This document shows positions 1-5,156 of a DNA stretch of 5,156 bases, piece after piece. This DNA comes from a bacterium (GTDB lineage Bacteria > Bacillota > Clostridia > Oscillospirales > Acutalibacteraceae): positions 1 to 5,156 of the forward strand of contig JAHKZS010000247.1 in assembly GCA_020626545.1 (NCBI GenBank), given 5' to 3'. The translations under genes were made by a program, and so were the position numbers. Numbering within the stretch: the stretch's first letter is position 1; each line of letters starts with the position of its first letter. Below the pieces are notes generated by a model that was given only the letters and a program-made list of their open reading frames with translations, was not told the origin of the DNA and made no database searches.

Positions 1-13
1 TAAATTTTTTCAT
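1..13 (-). CDS. 5' end of a divergent gene, product unknown (4 codons visible)
   Basis: On the minus strand an ATG at 13-11 is followed by AAA AAA TTT, so the protein would begin Met-Lys-Lys-Phe before leaving the window. The start is supported by context: AGGAAAGG (31-24) lies 10 bases upstream, and a TTGACA-17-TATACT promoter lies further upstream (73-45). A Met-Lys-Lys beginning is common in exported proteins and lipoproteins, but four residues cannot identify a function. The main doubt is that so few codons are visible. Confidence 0.5.
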
Positions 14-44
14 AATACCAAAACCTTTCCTAATTTATTAGTAA

Positions 45-73
45 AGTATATAATAATGAATTCGATATGTCAA
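45..73 (-). promoter_or_regulatory. Sigma-A-type promoter of the leftward gene
   Basis: Read on the minus strand, TTGACA (73-68) and TATACT (50-45) are separated by exactly 17 bases. This is a full-consensus -35 with a five-of-six -10. Transcription would start near position 38, giving a leader of about 25 bases that contains the Shine-Dalgarno site at 31-24. The -35 of the rightward promoter is only 28 bases away, so the two promoters are back to back. Confidence 0.65.
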
Positions 74-101
74 TAATTATGTAGAAAATTTATTATATTC
101 C

Positions 102-130
102 TTGACGTAAGGTATAAAATACTGTACAAT
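102..130 (+). promoter_or_regulatory. Sigma-A-type promoter of the phosphoribosyltransferase-like gene
   Basis: TTGACG (102-107) and TACAAT (125-130) are 17 bases apart, each one base from consensus. The predicted start near 137 leaves a leader of about 28 bases ending in the ribosome binding site. I see no attenuator hairpin or riboswitch in so short a leader. Confidence 0.65.
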
Positions 131-153
131 ATATACATATAAAATTAATACTC

Positions 154-160
154 GGGAGGT
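154..160 (+). promoter_or_regulatory. Ribosome binding site fixing the start at 165
   Basis: GGGAGGT ends four bases before the ATG at 165. The spacing is slightly short, but the match to the anti-Shine-Dalgarno sequence is strong and no other nearby start has one. Confidence 0.7.
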
Positions 161-164
161 AACT

Positions 165-800
165 ATGGCTCAGGAAACTAAAATAAGAACAAAAAATAAA
201 AACGTATTCTTACGAGTTAGAAAAGGCCACTTCGCTACTATGCACAGCCACACTAACTATTATATAGACGTTACAACTCAGAAAAACCGTCTTTCCGAGG
301 CGAAAGCTGTCGCCAAAGAGATGGTAAAAGCGTATCAGATTAACACTATCGTAGATACTATACTCTGCTTGGACGGCACGGAGGTTATCGGAGCGTTTTT
401 AGCTAACGAGCTCACTCAGGATAACTACATCAACCTTAACGCCCACCAGACTATCTACGTACTCTCGCCCGAATTTATCGGAGGAGGTCAGCTTATGTTC
501 AGGGATAACCTCACCCCTATGCTCGCGGGTAAGCACGTGCTTATTCTCGCGGCTTCGGTTACTACGGGCAAAAGCGCGCTTGCCGCGATTGACGCTATTA
601 ACTACTACAAGGGCTTTGTCGAGGGAGTATCGGCAATATTCGCGACGGTTGACGAATGTGACGGACATCCCGTCAACTCGATCTTTAATCCCAACGATTT
701 AAACGATTACCAAAGCTTTAAACCGCACAAATGCCCCTACTGCTTACGCGGAGAGAAGATTGAAGCCCTCGTAAACAGCTACGGTTTTTCAGCGCTTTAA
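165..800 (+). CDS. Orotate-phosphoribosyltransferase-like protein with altered PRPP loop
   Basis: This 211-residue protein is about the size of a type I phosphoribosyltransferase, the fold that transfers ribose-5-phosphate from PRPP to a base such as orotate. What is visible: a basic N-terminus; a segment around residues 62-80 (TIVDTILCLDGTEVIGAFL) like the family's early strand and helix; and a glycine-rich strand-loop at 124-138, HVLILAASVTTGKSA, in the position of the PRPP-binding loop. That loop normally reads hydrophobics-Asp/Glu-Asp-x-x-T-T/A-G. Here Ala129-Ala130 replace the acidic pair that contacts the ribose hydroxyls, while the TTGK turn is kept. Near the C-terminus His188, Cys190 and Cys193 (HKCPYC) could bind metal. 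From memory, similar proteins occur in Ruminococcus-type genomes, often named orotate phosphoribosyltransferase. No pyrimidine gene adjoins it, so I would not call it pyrE. It appears monocistronic, with its own promoter and terminator. A regulatory, salvage or non-catalytic role is possible. Confidence 0.75.
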   Translation: MAQETKIRTKNKNVFLRVRKGHFATMHSHTNYYIDVTTQKNRLSEAKAVAKEMVKAYQINTIVDTILCLDGTEVIGAFLANELTQDNYINLNAHQTIYVLSPEFIGGGQLMFRDNLTPMLAGKHVLILAASVTTGKSALAAIDAINYYKGFVEGVSAIFATVDECDGHPVNSIFNPNDLNDYQSFKPHKCPYCLRGEKIEALVNSYGFSAL

Positions 801-810
801 AATTATAGTT

Positions 811-852
811 AAAAAAGTTTCGGTCGGATATTTCTATCCGACCGATTTTTTT
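811..852. terminator. Bidirectional intrinsic terminator between convergent genes
   Basis: A perfect 10-bp stem (821-830 with 835-844, arms CGGTCGGATA and TATCCGACCG) closes a TTTC loop. It is followed by a run of T on the plus strand (846-852) and preceded by a run of A (811-816), which becomes a T run on the minus strand. It lies directly after the stop of the rightward gene and before the end of the leftward permease gene, so it can serve both. Confidence 0.88.
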
Positions 853-853
853 C

Positions 854-3800
854 TTAACTATTAACTTCCATAAACTCGCTGACCTCGTCGGGTTCATCCT
901 CTAAATCATCGCCGACGTCGATAACCTTGGGTTCTTTGCGGTAGAAAATATCGTAAAGCACAGGTACAACGTAAAGCGTCATAAGAGTTGAGTACAACAA
1001 TCCCACGCTTACGACTACCGCCATACTTCTCTGCATAGCGTTACCCGCGTCCTGAGAGAATACCATTACGCTCATCGAAAGTATAGTAGTGAGTGCCGTC
1101 ATAAGTATCGGCCTCATCCTCGTTTTACCTGTTTCGAGGAGAGCGCGGCGTTTTTCTACGCCCTTAATCCTTAAGTTATTCGCGTAATCTACGAACACGA
1201 TTCCGTTATTTACAACCGTTCCCATAAGAATCATAAATCCCATCAGCGACATTGCGGAGATATTCATTCCGAAAAGTCCGAGACCTATCATTCCGCCCGT
1301 AAACGCGAGCGGTACGGTAAAGATAATTATAAACGGCGAGAGGAAGCTCTGGAACTGAGCTACCATAATAAGATAAATAAGCAAGAATCCGAGCGCGATA
1401 GCCTGAGCCATCTGCTTGAGCATATCGTTCGTCTGGATAGCCGAGCCCGCGATTTCGACCTCATAGCCCGCGGGAGCCTTGTATTTATCGAGTTTTTTCT
1501 GAACCTCTCGGCTGAGCAGAGCGGCGTTAGCTCCCTCGTCAATCTCACTCGTCACAGCGAGGTAAGTTCTCTGATTCTCTCGGGTGATATTGCTCATCGT
1601 GCGGCCGTCCTTAGAGTGAGCGAACTTGCTAAGCTTATAGGACTTTTTAACGCTCTTTCCGCCGGAGTTGCGGACAGTCGTTTCAATCTTGGTATTCATA
1701 AGATTTTCGTAGCTTAACTTACCCGACTTCTTAACCACATTCACGTCGACGTCCTTATCGTCGATTTTCATTGTGATTGCCTTCTGTTCATTTTGAGCCT
1801 TAACGGCGATTTGCTGGAAAATCTGAGCGACGGTTAAACCGTACTTAGCGGCTTTGTTGCGGTCGATATGGAGCTTAATTGTCCTGTCGGATTCGGCGAT
1901 ACCGTTATCCGCCGTCTTAATACCCTTAACGTCCTCCATCATCTTTACAACATCATCGCTTATATCCATCAGCTTATCCTGGTCGTCGCCGTAGATATTA
2001 ACGGTTACGCCGTTGTCGGCGAGCGTACTCATACTGCCCATAGCCGACGAAGCCACGGTTATCTCCTTACACTTAATATTCTTAGTATTCTTTTCTATTT
2101 CATTTCGAATTGTCTTATACTCGTCGGTAGTTTTGATATTATCCTCAGTGAGAACGTTGAACGAGAACGAGTCGAACTTATCGCTCACGCCCGAGCCGAT
2201 AACGCTCGACATAAGACCTGTGTTGCCGTCGAGAGCGCTTACCTTTGAAACGCCCTTAATCTTAGTGATAGCGTCGAGGACTTTATCGGCGGTTTTAAAC
2301 GCTTTTTTCTTAGTAACGTCCTTGTCGAGCTCTAAGGTAACGGAAATCTGGTTGCTCTCGGTATTATCAATCATAGTAATACCCGTCGAGAACGTCTGGA
2401 AGATACAGATTCCGAGCAGAATAACCGATACTAAAATAGGAATATATTTATGTCTGAGTGAGAACGAAAGCGACTTAGCGTAAGCGTTTTTGAGCTTATC
2501 GAACCAGTTATGCTTTCTTTCCTTAGTATTCTTGAGAAGCAGCGAGCCGAGCGTCGGAACTACCGTAAGCGCGACTATAAGCGAAGCCGCGAGCGCGTAC
2601 GAGATAGTAAACGCGAACGGAATCAGAAGCTGAGCCACCATACCCGTAGTATATACCATCGGCAAGAATACACAGATAGTAGTAGCTGTAGAAGCTATAA
2701 TCGGAGCGGCTACCTGTTTAGTACCCTGAACCGCGGCTCTCGGAGCGGGAACGCCTTTTTGCCGCAGCCTGAATATATTCTCCATAACTACGACCGAGTT
2801 ATCAACCAGCATACCTATACTTATACATAGTCCCGCGAGCGACATAACGTTTAAGTTAATGCCGGTAAAATACATAATGATAAGCGCGAACATAACGCTG
2901 AACGGAATACTGAACGCAACGACTAAAGTCGGCTTGACTGATTTGAGGAACAGCGCGAGTACGATAATCGCGAGTACCGCTCCTAAGAGAATACTGCTCA
3001 AAACGGTATTTATGATACGGGCGATATACTCGCCCTGATTCATAATCGTCGTGATGCTCAAATCCTTATACTTATCCTCAAGCTCTTTAAACGCGTTTTG
3101 GATATTATTCGAAACGGTACTTGTGTTGGCGTTACCCGCCTTATATACCGACACGAGTACAGCGTCCTTGCCGTTAACCTTACTGTACGCCTCGCCGATA
3201 TTATCGACAACGGTAATATCCGCTACGTCGGACATTTTTATATTGCCGACGCCGCTGAGCTTGGTTAAAACGAGGTTTTTAATCTCTTTTTTATTCTTAA
3301 AATTCTCGTTAATCTCGATAAGCCACTGCTTAGAATTTTTGTCCTTAACATAACCCGCGGGCATCGAGAAATTCTGAGCGGTAATAATCTTAGAAAGCGT
3401 ATCCAAACTCAAAAGCGCGTTTATGTTAGCGTTCTTTCGGGCAGCTTTCATCGATGAATTTAACTTATCCTCGGCGGAATTCAGCTGCTTTTCAGCGTCG
3501 GTTAACGACTGTTCAGCCGAGCTCATCTTAGCCTGTCCCGCTCCGAACGAAGCCGCGGCGGTAAGCTGCGCCGAGGTGAGTGACGACTGCTGAGAGTCGA
3601 GATTTTTAGTCTTGGACTTCATCTTATCTACAATAGTTTGTTGAACTTTAAGCTTAGTATTTAGGTTGCTTAGTTCGGTATCTATTGCGGGGATTCTAAC
3701 CTCAACGGCGTTATAAACGGTCTTTAGAGTTTTGTAATCAAGCTTGCTGACCTGATCGCCGTAGCCGATTTGTTTCATCCAGTTTTTAAAATCGTTAAAC

Positions 3801-3964
3801 TTTTTCTCGTCCGAAACCGCCTCTTTGACGCTCGACGGAACTGTAATTCCAGCCTGGGAAGCCATCGGCGAAAGCGAGCTGTTTAACCCCGCTAAAGTGG
3901 AGTTTAAGGTCTTGTACGTATCAGGGAGCTTGGCTTTAATATAAGCGTTCTTCTCCCCTTCCAA
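854..3964 (-). CDS. C-terminal open part of the RND permease (1036 residues from a TTG; open back to 4192)
   Basis: The frame is open from just after the stop (4192) to the TAA at 856-854, and it is the same frame as the N-terminal part. The first ATG/GTG/TTG after the stop is the TTG at 3964, 76 sense codons downstream, which has no Shine-Dalgarno sequence before it. A separate translation start is therefore poorly supported. The region encodes most of the insert, the remaining porter regions and TM2-TM12. It keeps TM4 GMLVDNS (residues 384-390 in this numbering), TM10 VVNNGIVFVDYA, and the RMRPILMTALTT segment leading into TM11. It shows no further stop or frameshift, so any disabling mutation would be recent. 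Confidence 0.7.
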   Translation of the reverse strand: MEGEKNAYIKAKLPDTYKTLNSTLAGLNSSLSPMASQAGITVPSSVKEAVSDEKKFNDFKNWMKQIGYGDQVSKLDYKTLKTVYNAVEVRIPAIDTELSNLNTKLKVQQTIVDKMKSKTKNLDSQQSSLTSAQLTAAASFGAGQAKMSSAEQSLTDAEKQLNSAEDKLNSSMKAARKNANINALLSLDTLSKIITAQNFSMPAGYVKDKNSKQWLIEINENFKNKKEIKNLVLTKLSGVGNIKMSDVADITVVDNIGEAYSKVNGKDAVLVSVYKAGNANTSTVSNNIQNAFKELEDKYKDLSITTIMNQGEYIARIINTVLSSILLGAVLAIIVLALFLKSVKPTLVVAFSIPFSVMFALIIMYFTGINLNVMSLAGLCISIGMLVDNSVVVMENIFRLRQKGVPAPRAAVQGTKQVAAPIIASTATTICVFLPMVYTTGMVAQLLIPFAFTISYALAASLIVALTVVPTLGSLLLKNTKERKHNWFDKLKNAYAKSLSFSLRHKYIPILVSVILLGICIFQTFSTGITMIDNTESNQISVTLELDKDVTKKKAFKTADKVLDAITKIKGVSKVSALDGNTGLMSSVIGSGVSDKFDSFSFNVLTEDNIKTTDEYKTIRNEIEKNTKNIKCKEITVASSAMGSMSTLADNGVTVNIYGDDQDKLMDISDDVVKMMEDVKGIKTADNGIAESDRTIKLHIDRNKAAKYGLTVAQIFQQIAVKAQNEQKAITMKIDDKDVDVNVVKKSGKLSYENLMNTKIETTVRNSGGKSVKKSYKLSKFAHSKDGRTMSNITRENQRTYLAVTSEIDEGANAALLSREVQKKLDKYKAPAGYEVEIAGSAIQTNDMLKQMAQAIALGFLLIYLIMVAQFQSFLSPFIIIFTVPLAFTGGMIGLGLFGMNISAMSLMGFMILMGTVVNNGIVFVDYANNLRIKGVEKRRALLETGKTRMRPILMTALTTILSMSVMVFSQDAGNAMQRSMAVVVSVGLLYSTLMTLYVVPVLYDIFYRKEPKVIDVGDDLEDEPDEVSEFMEVNS

Positions 3965-4216
3965 AGCTGCTTTCTGAGCTTTTAAGCTCGACAGCGCGGA
4001 CTCATACGCCGCCTTAGTTGCCTGAGCCTTCGCAATCTGAGTCGAAGCGTCCGAGAGCTTTTTGTTGGTTTTACTCTGGGTAGAAGCTACCTGATTTTTA
4101 CTGCCTTTTAGTTTATTTTTACCGCTTACGAGCTTCGCCTTTGAATCGACGATTTTATCCTTAGCCTCGCCGAGCTTTTTATTTGTAGAGGTTTAAATTT
4201 TATCGTTAATCTTATC
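3428..4216 (-). other. Region encoding the coiled-coil hairpin insert of the permease (residues about 190-452)
   Basis: Matching the flanks by eye to AcrB, IEVRLNQKKIDKI aligns with its MRIWMNPNELNKF and ALLSLDTLSKIITAQNF with QLTPVDVITAIKAQN. About 260 residues therefore sit at the start of the docking subdomain. The insert has two Lys/Ala/Ser/Gln/Leu-rich helical arms of similar length, about residues 190-285 and 361-452, with phrases such as AEQSLTDAEKQLNSAEDKL. They are joined by about 75 less repetitive residues (286-360) containing Pro, Gly and Trp, which could be a head. Two arms and a head suggest an antiparallel hairpin about 14 nm long if fully helical. Arm limits are estimates made without a coiled-coil program. 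Confidence 0.65.
4193..4195 (-). other. Premature in-frame TAA in the permease gene (codon 197)
   Basis: The minus-strand codons read AAC GAT AAA ATT TAA ACC TCT ACA, and the same frame continues open for 1112 codons. The two open parts differ by a multiple of three bases, so no frameshift is involved. One base change from CAA, AAA or GAA (Gln, Lys or Glu, all common in this Lys/Gln-rich coiled coil) would produce it. The phosphoribosyltransferase-like gene and the permease both end in TAA, so a genome-wide reassigned TAA is not indicated. Confidence 0.9.
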
Positions 4217-4783
4217 AATTTTTTTCTGATTAAGCCTTACCTCGATACTGTCCTCGATAAGGCCGCTCGCCGATACGGAAGCTACTCCCGACTGCCTTTC
4301 AAGATAAGGTTTTACGGTCTTTTCGGTAAAGTCGGAAAGCTCCTTAATATCCATACCCTTATAGTTTACGTTGGCGTACATAGTCGCCACCATATCCATA
4401 CTGATTTCCATAATATTAGGAGTTCCGCAACCGTCGGGCAGGCTCATTGAGTTTACGGTTTTAGACACACGGACGAGCGCCGAGTTCATATCCGTATCAT
4501 CAACGAAACTGAGCATAACCATACTGTAGTTGTTGGCGGAGGTACTTCTAACCTTTTCAACGCCGCTGATAGTACCGAGGGCGTTTTCCATCGGCTCAGT
4601 AATATCCTTCTCTACCTTTTCGGAGGAAGCGCCGACCTCGGTGGTAATAACAGCCATATACGGAAGCTCTAAATTCGGCAGTAAGTCTGTCTGCATAGAG
4701 CTTACGCTTACGAAGCCTACCACAAGCACCATAATTATAGCGACTATCATAAAATACGGTTTTTTAACGAAAAATTTTGTCAT
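4193..4783 (-). CDS. N-terminal open part of the RND permease (196 residues, up to the premature stop)
   Basis: This is what the ribosome would make if TAA at 4195-4193 ends translation: TM1 (residues about 8-30, within PYFMIVAIIMVLVVGFVSV), then the first porter subdomain and the start of the second, ending KKIDKINDKI. The motif TDLLPNLELP just after TM1 and the stretch EKVEKDITEPMENAL are typical of HAE1 permeases. One membrane helix and an incomplete extracytoplasmic domain cannot form a transport channel, so this fragment is unlikely to work alone. The ATG is well placed behind AAGAGG (4796-4791). Confidence 0.7.
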   Translation of the reverse strand: MTKFFVKKPYFMIVAIIMVLVVGFVSVSSMQTDLLPNLELPYMAVITTEVGASSEKVEKDITEPMENALGTISGVEKVRSTSANNYSMVMLSFVDDTDMNSALVRVSKTVNSMSLPDGCGTPNIMEISMDMVATMYANVNYKGMDIKELSDFTEKTVKPYLERQSGVASVSASGLIEDSIEVRLNQKKIDKINDKI

Positions 4784-4790
4784 ACGATAA

Positions 4791-4796
4791 CCTCTT
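4791..4796 (-). promoter_or_regulatory. Ribosome binding site of the RND permease gene
   Basis: AAGAGG on the minus strand lies seven bases before the ATG at 4783, which is good spacing and supports this start. TM1 beginning about eight residues later is also normal for RND permeases. Confidence 0.75.
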
Positions 4797-4823
4797 TATG
4801 CGTTAATTTATAATAAATAATAA

Positions 4824-4856
4824 AAATCCACCGTAAGTATAACATACAGCGGATTT
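4824..4856. promoter_or_regulatory. Putative operator: 33-bp imperfect dyad over the permease promoter
   Basis: On the minus strand the half-sites are AAATCCGCTGTATG and, read on the opposite strand, AAATCCACCGTAAG. They agree at 11 of 14 positions and are separated by five bases, with the centre at 4840. The dyad covers the -10 and nearly all of the -35/-10 spacer, where a bound dimeric repressor would block polymerase. TetR- and MarR-family regulators of efflux genes often work this way. No such regulator gene is in the window. A weak hairpin in the DNA or leader is the alternative. Confidence 0.5.
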
Positions 4857-4864
4857 ATAGTCAA
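4836..4864 (-). promoter_or_regulatory. Sigma-A-type promoter of the RND permease gene
   Basis: On the minus strand TTGACT (4864-4859) and TATACT (4841-4836) are 17 bases apart, each with one mismatch to consensus. Transcription would start near 4829 and give a leader of about 45 bases. A dyad covers the spacer, the -10 and the start point, so the promoter is probably repressible. Confidence 0.65.
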
Positions 4865-4919
4865 AAAAATTTTGACGTATTATATACATTAGAAAAGTTA
4901 TGTTTATTTTTTATTTTTA

Positions 4920-4948
4920 TTGACAAACAAAAATTTATTTGATATAAT
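4920..4948 (+). promoter_or_regulatory. Full-consensus promoter of tRNA-Gly
   Basis: TTGACA (4920-4925) and TATAAT (4943-4948) match consensus at all twelve positions with a 17-base spacer, preceded by an A/T-rich stretch that could act as an UP element. The start near 4955 leaves about 11 bases before the tRNA, as expected for a strongly expressed stable RNA. Confidence 0.85.
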
Positions 4949-4965
4949 ATCAATGTTGCGAATAT

Positions 4966-5039
4966 GCGGATGTAGTTTAGTGGTAGAACTTCAGCCTTCC
5001 AAGCTGATCGTGTGGGTTCGATTCCCATCATCCGCTCCA
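4966..5039 (+). tRNA. tRNA-Gly (anticodon UCC), CCA encoded
   Basis: The cloverleaf closes fully by hand. The acceptor stem GCGGATG (4966-4972) pairs with CATCCGC (5029-5035). The D-stem GTTT/GAAC has loop AGTGGTA. The anticodon stem TCAGC/GCTGA encloses CTTCCAA, with TCC at 4998-5000. The variable loop has four bases, and the T-stem GTGGG/CCCAT has loop TTCGATT. Discriminator U5036 and an encoded CCA (5037-5039) follow. It decodes GGA, and by wobble possibly GGG. It is a single-gene unit, divergent from the permease gene. Confidence 0.96.
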
Positions 5040-5078
5040 AAAGATTAAGGACACCTACGGGTGTCCTTAATCTTTTGG
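5037..5078 (+). terminator. Terminator hairpin of tRNA-Gly, sharing the tRNA CCA
   Basis: A perfect 19-bp stem (5037-5055 with 5060-5078) closes the tetraloop TACG. In RNA this is C(UACG)G, a member of the very stable UNCG class. The stem begins with the encoded CCA of the tRNA. The descending arm ends AATCTTTTGG, so the T run is short and lies inside the stem rather than after it. Its position immediately after a tRNA makes termination the likely role. The symmetric A/T ends would also let it act on the other strand. Confidence 0.75.
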
Positions 5079-5084
5079 CAAAAC

Positions 5085-5099
5085 GGATTGGGAATCGAA
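5085..5099 (-). repeat. Inverted echo of the tRNA-Gly 3' end
   Basis: Bases 5089-5099 (TGGGAATCGAA) are the exact reverse complement of the tRNA T-loop and T-stem at 5017-5027. Allowing a two-base gap, the match extends by GGAT (5085-5088) to the acceptor end. It may be a fragment of another tRNA, an old attachment site, or part of an intergenic repeat. It is short enough that chance cannot be excluded. Confidence 0.4.
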
Positions 5100-5112
5100 G
5101 CCGAGCGTAAAG

Positions 5113-5135
5113 AAAATGTCCCGGCGGGACATTTT
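5113..5135. repeat. Perfect 10-bp hairpin near the window edge
   Basis: AAAATGTCCC (5113-5122) and GGGACATTTT (5126-5135) are exact inverted copies around GGC. A/T runs on both sides would permit a weak bidirectional terminator, but only one extra T follows the stem. The flanks share GAGCG (5103-5107 and 5143-5147). With the inverted tRNA-like piece just before it, it could be one unit of a dispersed palindromic repeat. No gene is supported in 5079-5156. Confidence 0.55.
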
Positions 5136-5156
5136 TAGCGAGGAGCGTTGTTCAAA

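Larger units (their letters stand above)
854..4783 (-). pseudogene. RND-superfamily (HAE1-like) efflux permease with coiled-coil insert, interrupted by one in-frame stop
   Basis: Read as one frame this is 1309 codons with a single TAA at codon 197. RND permeases are proton-driven trimeric exporters of drugs, detergents or lipids in the cytoplasmic membrane. In order: TM1 (about 8-30); first porter region (to about 189); an insert (about 190-452); the rest of the second porter/docking region (453-590); TM2-TM6 (591-745); TM7 (780-800); second porter half (803-1123); TM8-TM12 (1126-1276); an acidic tail. TM4 carries GMLVDNSVVVMEN: Asp661 matches AcrB Asp407, but Asn662 replaces Asp408. TM10 carries VVNNGIVFVDYAN, with Asn1192 in the place of AcrB Lys940. 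To my knowledge both changes are common in SwrC-like permeases of Firmicutes. Most HAE1 proteins have 1000-1070 residues; the excess here is the insert. No membrane-fusion or outer-membrane partner gene adjoins it. The start at 4783 has AAGAGG seven bases upstream. With the stop taken at face value the gene is broken. A base error or stop read-through are alternatives. Confidence 0.85.

Noticed and set aside
399..668. Minus-strand open frame opposite the phosphoribosyltransferase-like gene
   Set aside because: It is Arg/Val-rich with no recognisable motif and no start signal, and is antisense to a well-supported gene.
1868..2830. Several plus-strand open frames of 100-160 codons inside the permease gene
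   Set aside because: They lie opposite a strongly supported RND coding frame, overlap each other in different frames, have compositions with no recognisable domain, and show no promoter or ribosome binding site.
3965..4195. Programmed frameshift as the explanation for the split permease
   Set aside because: Both parts are in the same frame; only a stop codon intervenes, so no shift is needed.
4193..4195. TAA reassigned to a sense codon in this organism
   Set aside because: The phosphoribosyltransferase-like gene (798-800) and the permease (854-856) both end naturally in TAA, and TAA appears only once inside the permease frame.
4785..4829. Riboswitch or attenuator in the permease leader
   Set aside because: The predicted leader is only about 45 bases and A/T-rich, with no stable stem of its own.
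5077..5156. Short plus-strand open frame running off the right edge, with an ATG at 5116
   Set aside because: There is no Shine-Dalgarno site, the ATG lies within a perfect hairpin, and the upstream part reads out of a terminator stem. It could only be judged with more sequence.
1..5156. CRISPR arrays, insertion sequences, toxin-antitoxin or phage-defence genes
   Set aside because: No regularly spaced repeats, transposase, or terminal inverted repeats flanking a gene were seen, and both strands are accounted for by the genes listed.

Overview
The window looks like chromosomal DNA from a low-to-mid GC anaerobic Firmicute, probably a gut member of the Clostridia (Oscillospiraceae/Ruminococcus-like). 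The evidence is indirect. Intergenic DNA is very AT-rich, while the genes use many GCG, CTC and AAG codons. Shine-Dalgarno sites are strong and promoters are near-consensus sigma-A type with 17-bp spacers. The first protein resembles, from memory, a phosphoribosyltransferase-like family of that group. No database search was possible.

Layout, left to right. Positions 1-13 hold the first four codons of a gene leaving the window leftwards, with its own promoter and ribosome binding site. Back to back with it, a 211-residue orotate-phosphoribosyltransferase-like protein is read rightwards (165-800) from a good promoter. Its PRPP loop has two alanines where the family normally has two acidic residues. 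A perfect 10-bp hairpin with A and T tracts on either side (811-852) ends this gene and the convergent one. The minus strand from 4783 down to 854 is one long gene for an RND-superfamily (HAE1-like) efflux permease, interrupted by a single in-frame TAA at codon 197. Its promoter (4836-4864) is overlapped by a 33-bp imperfect dyad that looks like a repressor operator. A divergent tRNA-Gly(UCC) gene (4966-5039) follows, with an exact TTGACA-17-TATAAT promoter and a 19-bp terminator hairpin whose stem begins inside the encoded CCA. The last 77 bases hold an inverted echo of the tRNA T-arm and another perfect hairpin, possibly the edge of an intergenic repeat.

The most interesting object is the permease. 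It carries an insert of about 260 residues at the start of the docking subdomain. The insert looks like two similar-length coiled-coil arms joined by a head, in a gene with no membrane-fusion partner beside it. The premature stop falls a few codons into the first arm. Either the gene is a recent nonsense pseudogene, the base is wrong or polymorphic, or the stop is read through. Apart from the permease with its possible autonomous regulation, the genes appear to be separate transcription units with unrelated jobs.
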